Source: Alphaproteobacteria bacterium (lineage in GTDB: Bacteria > Pseudomonadota > Alphaproteobacteria > Acetobacterales > Acetobacteraceae). From it: a stretch of DNA of 64,000 nt. Numbering within the stretch: the stretch's first letter is position 1; the number at the start of each line of letters is the position of its first letter. The stretch spans positions 1 to 64,000 of the forward strand of contig VGDL01000004.1 of NCBI GenBank assembly GCA_016869735.1. The letters run 5' to 3'. A model generated the notes under the pieces. That model saw only the letters and a program-made list of their open reading frames with translations, was not told the DNA's origin and did no database searches. Positions 62,106-64,000 of this stretch are shown here, one piece after another. Made by a program: the position numbers and the translations under genes.

Positions 62106-62228
62106 GGTAGCGATCCTTCCTGCTCAAAGGGATAGCTCAGCCGTGCCCTATGATCCATGGCGCGCCCGCGGAAATTCTGTATAAGCCGCTGATCAGGGAA
62201 AAGCTTCAATAGGGAGGAAATCCATTCC

Positions 62229-63209
62229 ATGCTGATCACGCGTCGCGCGGCCTTGGCGCTTACACTTGCCACCCCCGCCTTTGCATCCGCACGCGCCCAG
62301 GGTTCCTGGCGTCCGGACCGGCCCATGCGAATCATTGTCCCCTTCGCCCCAGGGGGGGCCACCGATGTGGTGGCGCGTTTGGTGGCGGATGCCGCCGGGC
62401 AGATGCTCGGCCAGAATATGGTGATCGAAAATCGCGCCGGTGGCGCGGCGGGGCTGATTGGTTCTGAAGCGGCGGCCAAATCCGCAGCGGATGGCTATAC
62501 GATCATGATCCATTCCAACGCGCATGTGATTGCACCCAGCCTGGTGGCGCGGATGCCTTTTGACCCGATTGCGGATTTCGCCGCGGTTGCGCATTTGGGC
62601 CGCATTCCGCAGGTGCTGGTGATCAATCGCAGTATTCCTGCGACGGATATGCAATCCTTGCTGGTATGGCTGCGCGCGAATTCGGGGAAGATCAATTTTG
62701 CTTCCGCCGGCATCGGTAGCGCCAATCACCTGACATCCGAAGTGTTTCGCGCCGCGGTGCCGGGCGTTGAAATACAGATGGTGCAGTATCGCGGCGGCGG
62801 CCCTGCCATGGCGGCGGTGATTTCGGGGGAAGCGCATATGGCAGTGGACCCGACCGCGTCTGCCACTTCGCATATCCGCGCTGGCACGGTGCGCCCGATT
62901 GCCATTTCAGGCGCGAAGCGCGTGGCGAGCTTGCCTGAAATTCCCGCCGCGACCGAAGCCGGCCTGCCCGCCTGGGCTGGTGCCGCCTGGATTGGCGCCT
63001 TTGTGCCTGCGCAGACGCCGCGCGGCATTGTGGAAACGCTGAACGCGACCTTCAATGCGGCGATGGAACGCATCAAGCCGCGCTTGGCGGATATTGGGAT
63101 TGAAATTGAACCCCAATACGCGACGACAGCTTCCTTCAACACCTATGTGCGAGAGGAATTGGCGCGCAGTGCCGGCGTGCTGCGCGCGGCGGGTGTGAAA
63201 GCGGAATAG
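62229..63209 (+). CDS. Bug family (TctC) tripartite tricarboxylate transporter binding protein
   Basis: The 326-residue protein has a signal peptide (LALTLATPAFASARAQ) and the Bug fold: RIIVPFAPGGATDVVARLVA, VIENRAGGAAGLIGSEAAAK, INFASAGIGSANHLTSEVF and IAISGAKRVASLPEIPA. Such proteins capture carboxylated or aromatic compounds. No TctA/TctB membrane genes are in the window, as is common for orphan Bug proteins. It lies beside a TPP enzyme that might use the imported acid. Confidence 0.92.
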   Translation: MLITRRAALALTLATPAFASARAQGSWRPDRPMRIIVPFAPGGATDVVARLVADAAGQMLGQNMVIENRAGGAAGLIGSEAAAKSAADGYTIMIHSNAHVIAPSLVARMPFDPIADFAAVAHLGRIPQVLVINRSIPATDMQSLLVWLRANSGKINFASAGIGSANHLTSEVFRAAVPGVEIQMVQYRGGGPAMAAVISGEAHMAVDPTASATSHIRAGTVRPIAISGAKRVASLPEIPAATEAGLPAWAGAAWIGAFVPAQTPRGIVETLNATFNAAMERIKPRLADIGIEIEPQYATTASFNTYVREELARSAGVLRAAGVKAE

Positions 63210-63213
63210 GCTT

Positions 63214-64000
63214 TCAGCCGCCTTGCTGCAGTAGCGCCACTACGGCGCGCTGCCAGGCTTCAAAGGCGCGGCTTGATGCTGCGCCTTTCGCCTCTGCCTC
63301 TCGGCTGGCGGCATTCAGCCGCTGACGCGCGGTCTGTTGTTCCCCGCCGGTGCGATCTTCTACCGCTTGGCGGGCGCGCAGCAGTGCCTGATCGGCGGAA
63401 CGTGCTTCGCGCGCTGCAAGCCGCGCGCTGTCTAATAGGACGCGGATTTGCTGAAGAGCGGTGATGGTGCTGGCGAGTATGTCGCGCCCCGGCACATCAG
63501 CGCCAGTGCGCGCCAGGATTTCCTGCAATCTTTCAACCGAACCCGGCGCGCCGGGAAGGCGGCGGAACGACGCTTCCAAATCAAATTGCGCTGACTGCAA
63601 CAGGGCGGGATCGCCCAGCGCCTGATCCCAGAGTGAAACATCTCGGCGTTGGTCGCGTTCAAAGCTAAGCCTGACGGTCTTGGGCTGCGCTTCCAGGCGC
63701 GTTTCATGACGGAGGCCGAATTCCCCTTCCGCCGCTACCGGGAACCGCGGTGTGGCGCCGGGGCGGCGCGGCAGGTCAATCACCATCAGGCCATTGGCGC
63801 CGCGCGGATCAATCGCGATTGCGGTTTCTTCAATGTTTTTGGCTTCGATACTGATGAAGCCACGCCGTGGCGCGCTGCGCGTGATTTCTTCGCGGTTACT
63901 GTTTTGGCTGGAAAGCCGCAGATCGCGGTCCCGCGCGAAGGCGATCAGCCGTTGATCACCTGGCGACAGGGCGCGCAATTCCGCATCACCCAAAAAATTC
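63214..64000 (-). CDS. DUF4139-like protein, C-terminal part only
   Basis: The frame is open to the window edge with no stop, so the N-terminal part lies outside; a TTG at 63993 is unlikely to be the real start. The visible 262 residues hold a beta-rich segment (ALSPGDQRLIAFARDRDLRL, GFISIEAKNIEETAIAIDPR, RFPVAAEGEFGLRHET) like the end of DUF4139 proteins. A long Ala/Arg-rich helical coiled-coil tail follows (LLDSARLAAREARSADQALL). The function is unknown. It is convergent with the Bug gene, 4 bases apart. Confidence 0.6.
   Translation of the reverse strand, partial: NFLGDAELRALSPGDQRLIAFARDRDLRLSSQNSNREEITRSAPRRGFISIEAKNIEETAIAIDPRGANGLMVIDLPRRPGATPRFPVAAEGEFGLRHETRLEAQPKTVRLSFERDQRRDVSLWDQALGDPALLQSAQFDLEASFRRLPGAPGSVERLQEILARTGADVPGRDILASTITALQQIRVLLDSARLAAREARSADQALLRARQAVEDRTGGEQQTARQRLNAASREAEAKGAASSRAFEAWQRAVVALLQQGG

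Noticed and set aside
1-64000. CRISPR arrays, tRNA or rRNA genes, prophage or IS elements
   Set aside because: I saw no regularly spaced direct repeats, no tRNA T-loop signatures, no transposase or integrase, and no phage structural genes. A tRNAscan or ISfinder search would be decisive.

Overview
The window looks like chromosomal DNA of a GC-rich alphaproteobacterium, most likely Rhodospirillales and probably Acetobacteraceae (a Roseomonas-like lineage). This is an inference from gene content: homospermidine synthase, several families largely confined to Alphaproteobacteria (DUF1013/TrcR, DUF1192, DUF465, DUF1194, DUF1285, DUF3576, DUF6111), an aa3 oxidase operon of alphaproteobacterial order, and many Bug/TAXI-type binding proteins and catabolic SDR and amidohydrolase genes. 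I found no rRNA, tRNA, CRISPR array, prophage or intact insertion sequence. Coding density is high, and many genes overlap by ATGA, GTGA or TAATG stop/start junctions.

Layout. 1-4.8 kb: the end of a thiamine-phosphate-synthase-like gene, a porin, a DUF3576 lipoprotein and a TPR glycosyltransferase. 4.9-8.0 kb (minus strand): polyamine genes, namely homospermidine synthase, an ornithine decarboxylase remnant that has lost its whole PLP barrel by an in-frame deletion but keeps a structured 5' leader, and an agmatinase-family gene. 8.3-12.3 kb: HNH endonuclease, carboxylesterase, glutamyl-Q tRNA(Asp) synthetase, an SDR and a formyltransferase. 12.3-19 kb: a catabolic-looking group with a HisD-like dehydrogenase, FAD-linked oxidase, an SDR lacking the usual Tyr, an NTF2/flavin monooxygenase fusion and an MFS exporter. 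19-22 kb: PBP1A and an OmpA-type protein. 22.3-29.1 kb: D-aminoacylase-type amidohydrolase, hydroxyacyl-CoA dehydrogenase, then a coupled serine hydrolase / MaoC-like hydratase / CitE-like lyase run, a VWA-like DUF1194 protein and an alpha/beta hydrolase.

29.1-36.9 kb (minus strand) is the cytochrome c oxidase operon: ctaC-ctaD-ctaB-(42-aa membrane protein)-ctaG-ctaE-DUF983-SURF1, then an M32 carboxypeptidase. 37.1-41.5 kb holds an ArsR/SmtB regulator divergent from a Zn/Mn ABC importer. One permease of this importer carries a fused C-terminal DtxR/MntR-like domain, as in chlamydial YtgC-R. 41.5-46.7 kb is a housekeeping block: a second OmpA, purK/purE, two DUF465 genes, TrcR, DUF1192, Hsp20 with a ROSE-like thermometer, and L31. 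46.8-52.4 kb: pyridoxal kinase, a CBS protein, a TAXI-TRAP transporter and an orphan amino-acid ABC binding protein. 52.5-57.1 kb (minus strand): a MoxR-DUF58-BatA/DUF4159 operon. 57.2-64 kb: DUF1285, NUDIX, DUF6111, CCA-adding enzyme, GNAT, a TPP enzyme, a Bug protein and the C-terminal part of a DUF4139-like protein.

A 44-bp REP-like double palindrome recurs in six copies, mostly between convergent genes. The observations I rate highest are the deleted ornithine decarboxylase with its retained leader, the permease-DtxR fusion, the REP family, a pair of mutually exclusive hairpins at the start codon at 13.7 kb, and the ROSE-like element upstream of hsp20. All family assignments come from motif recognition without database searches.
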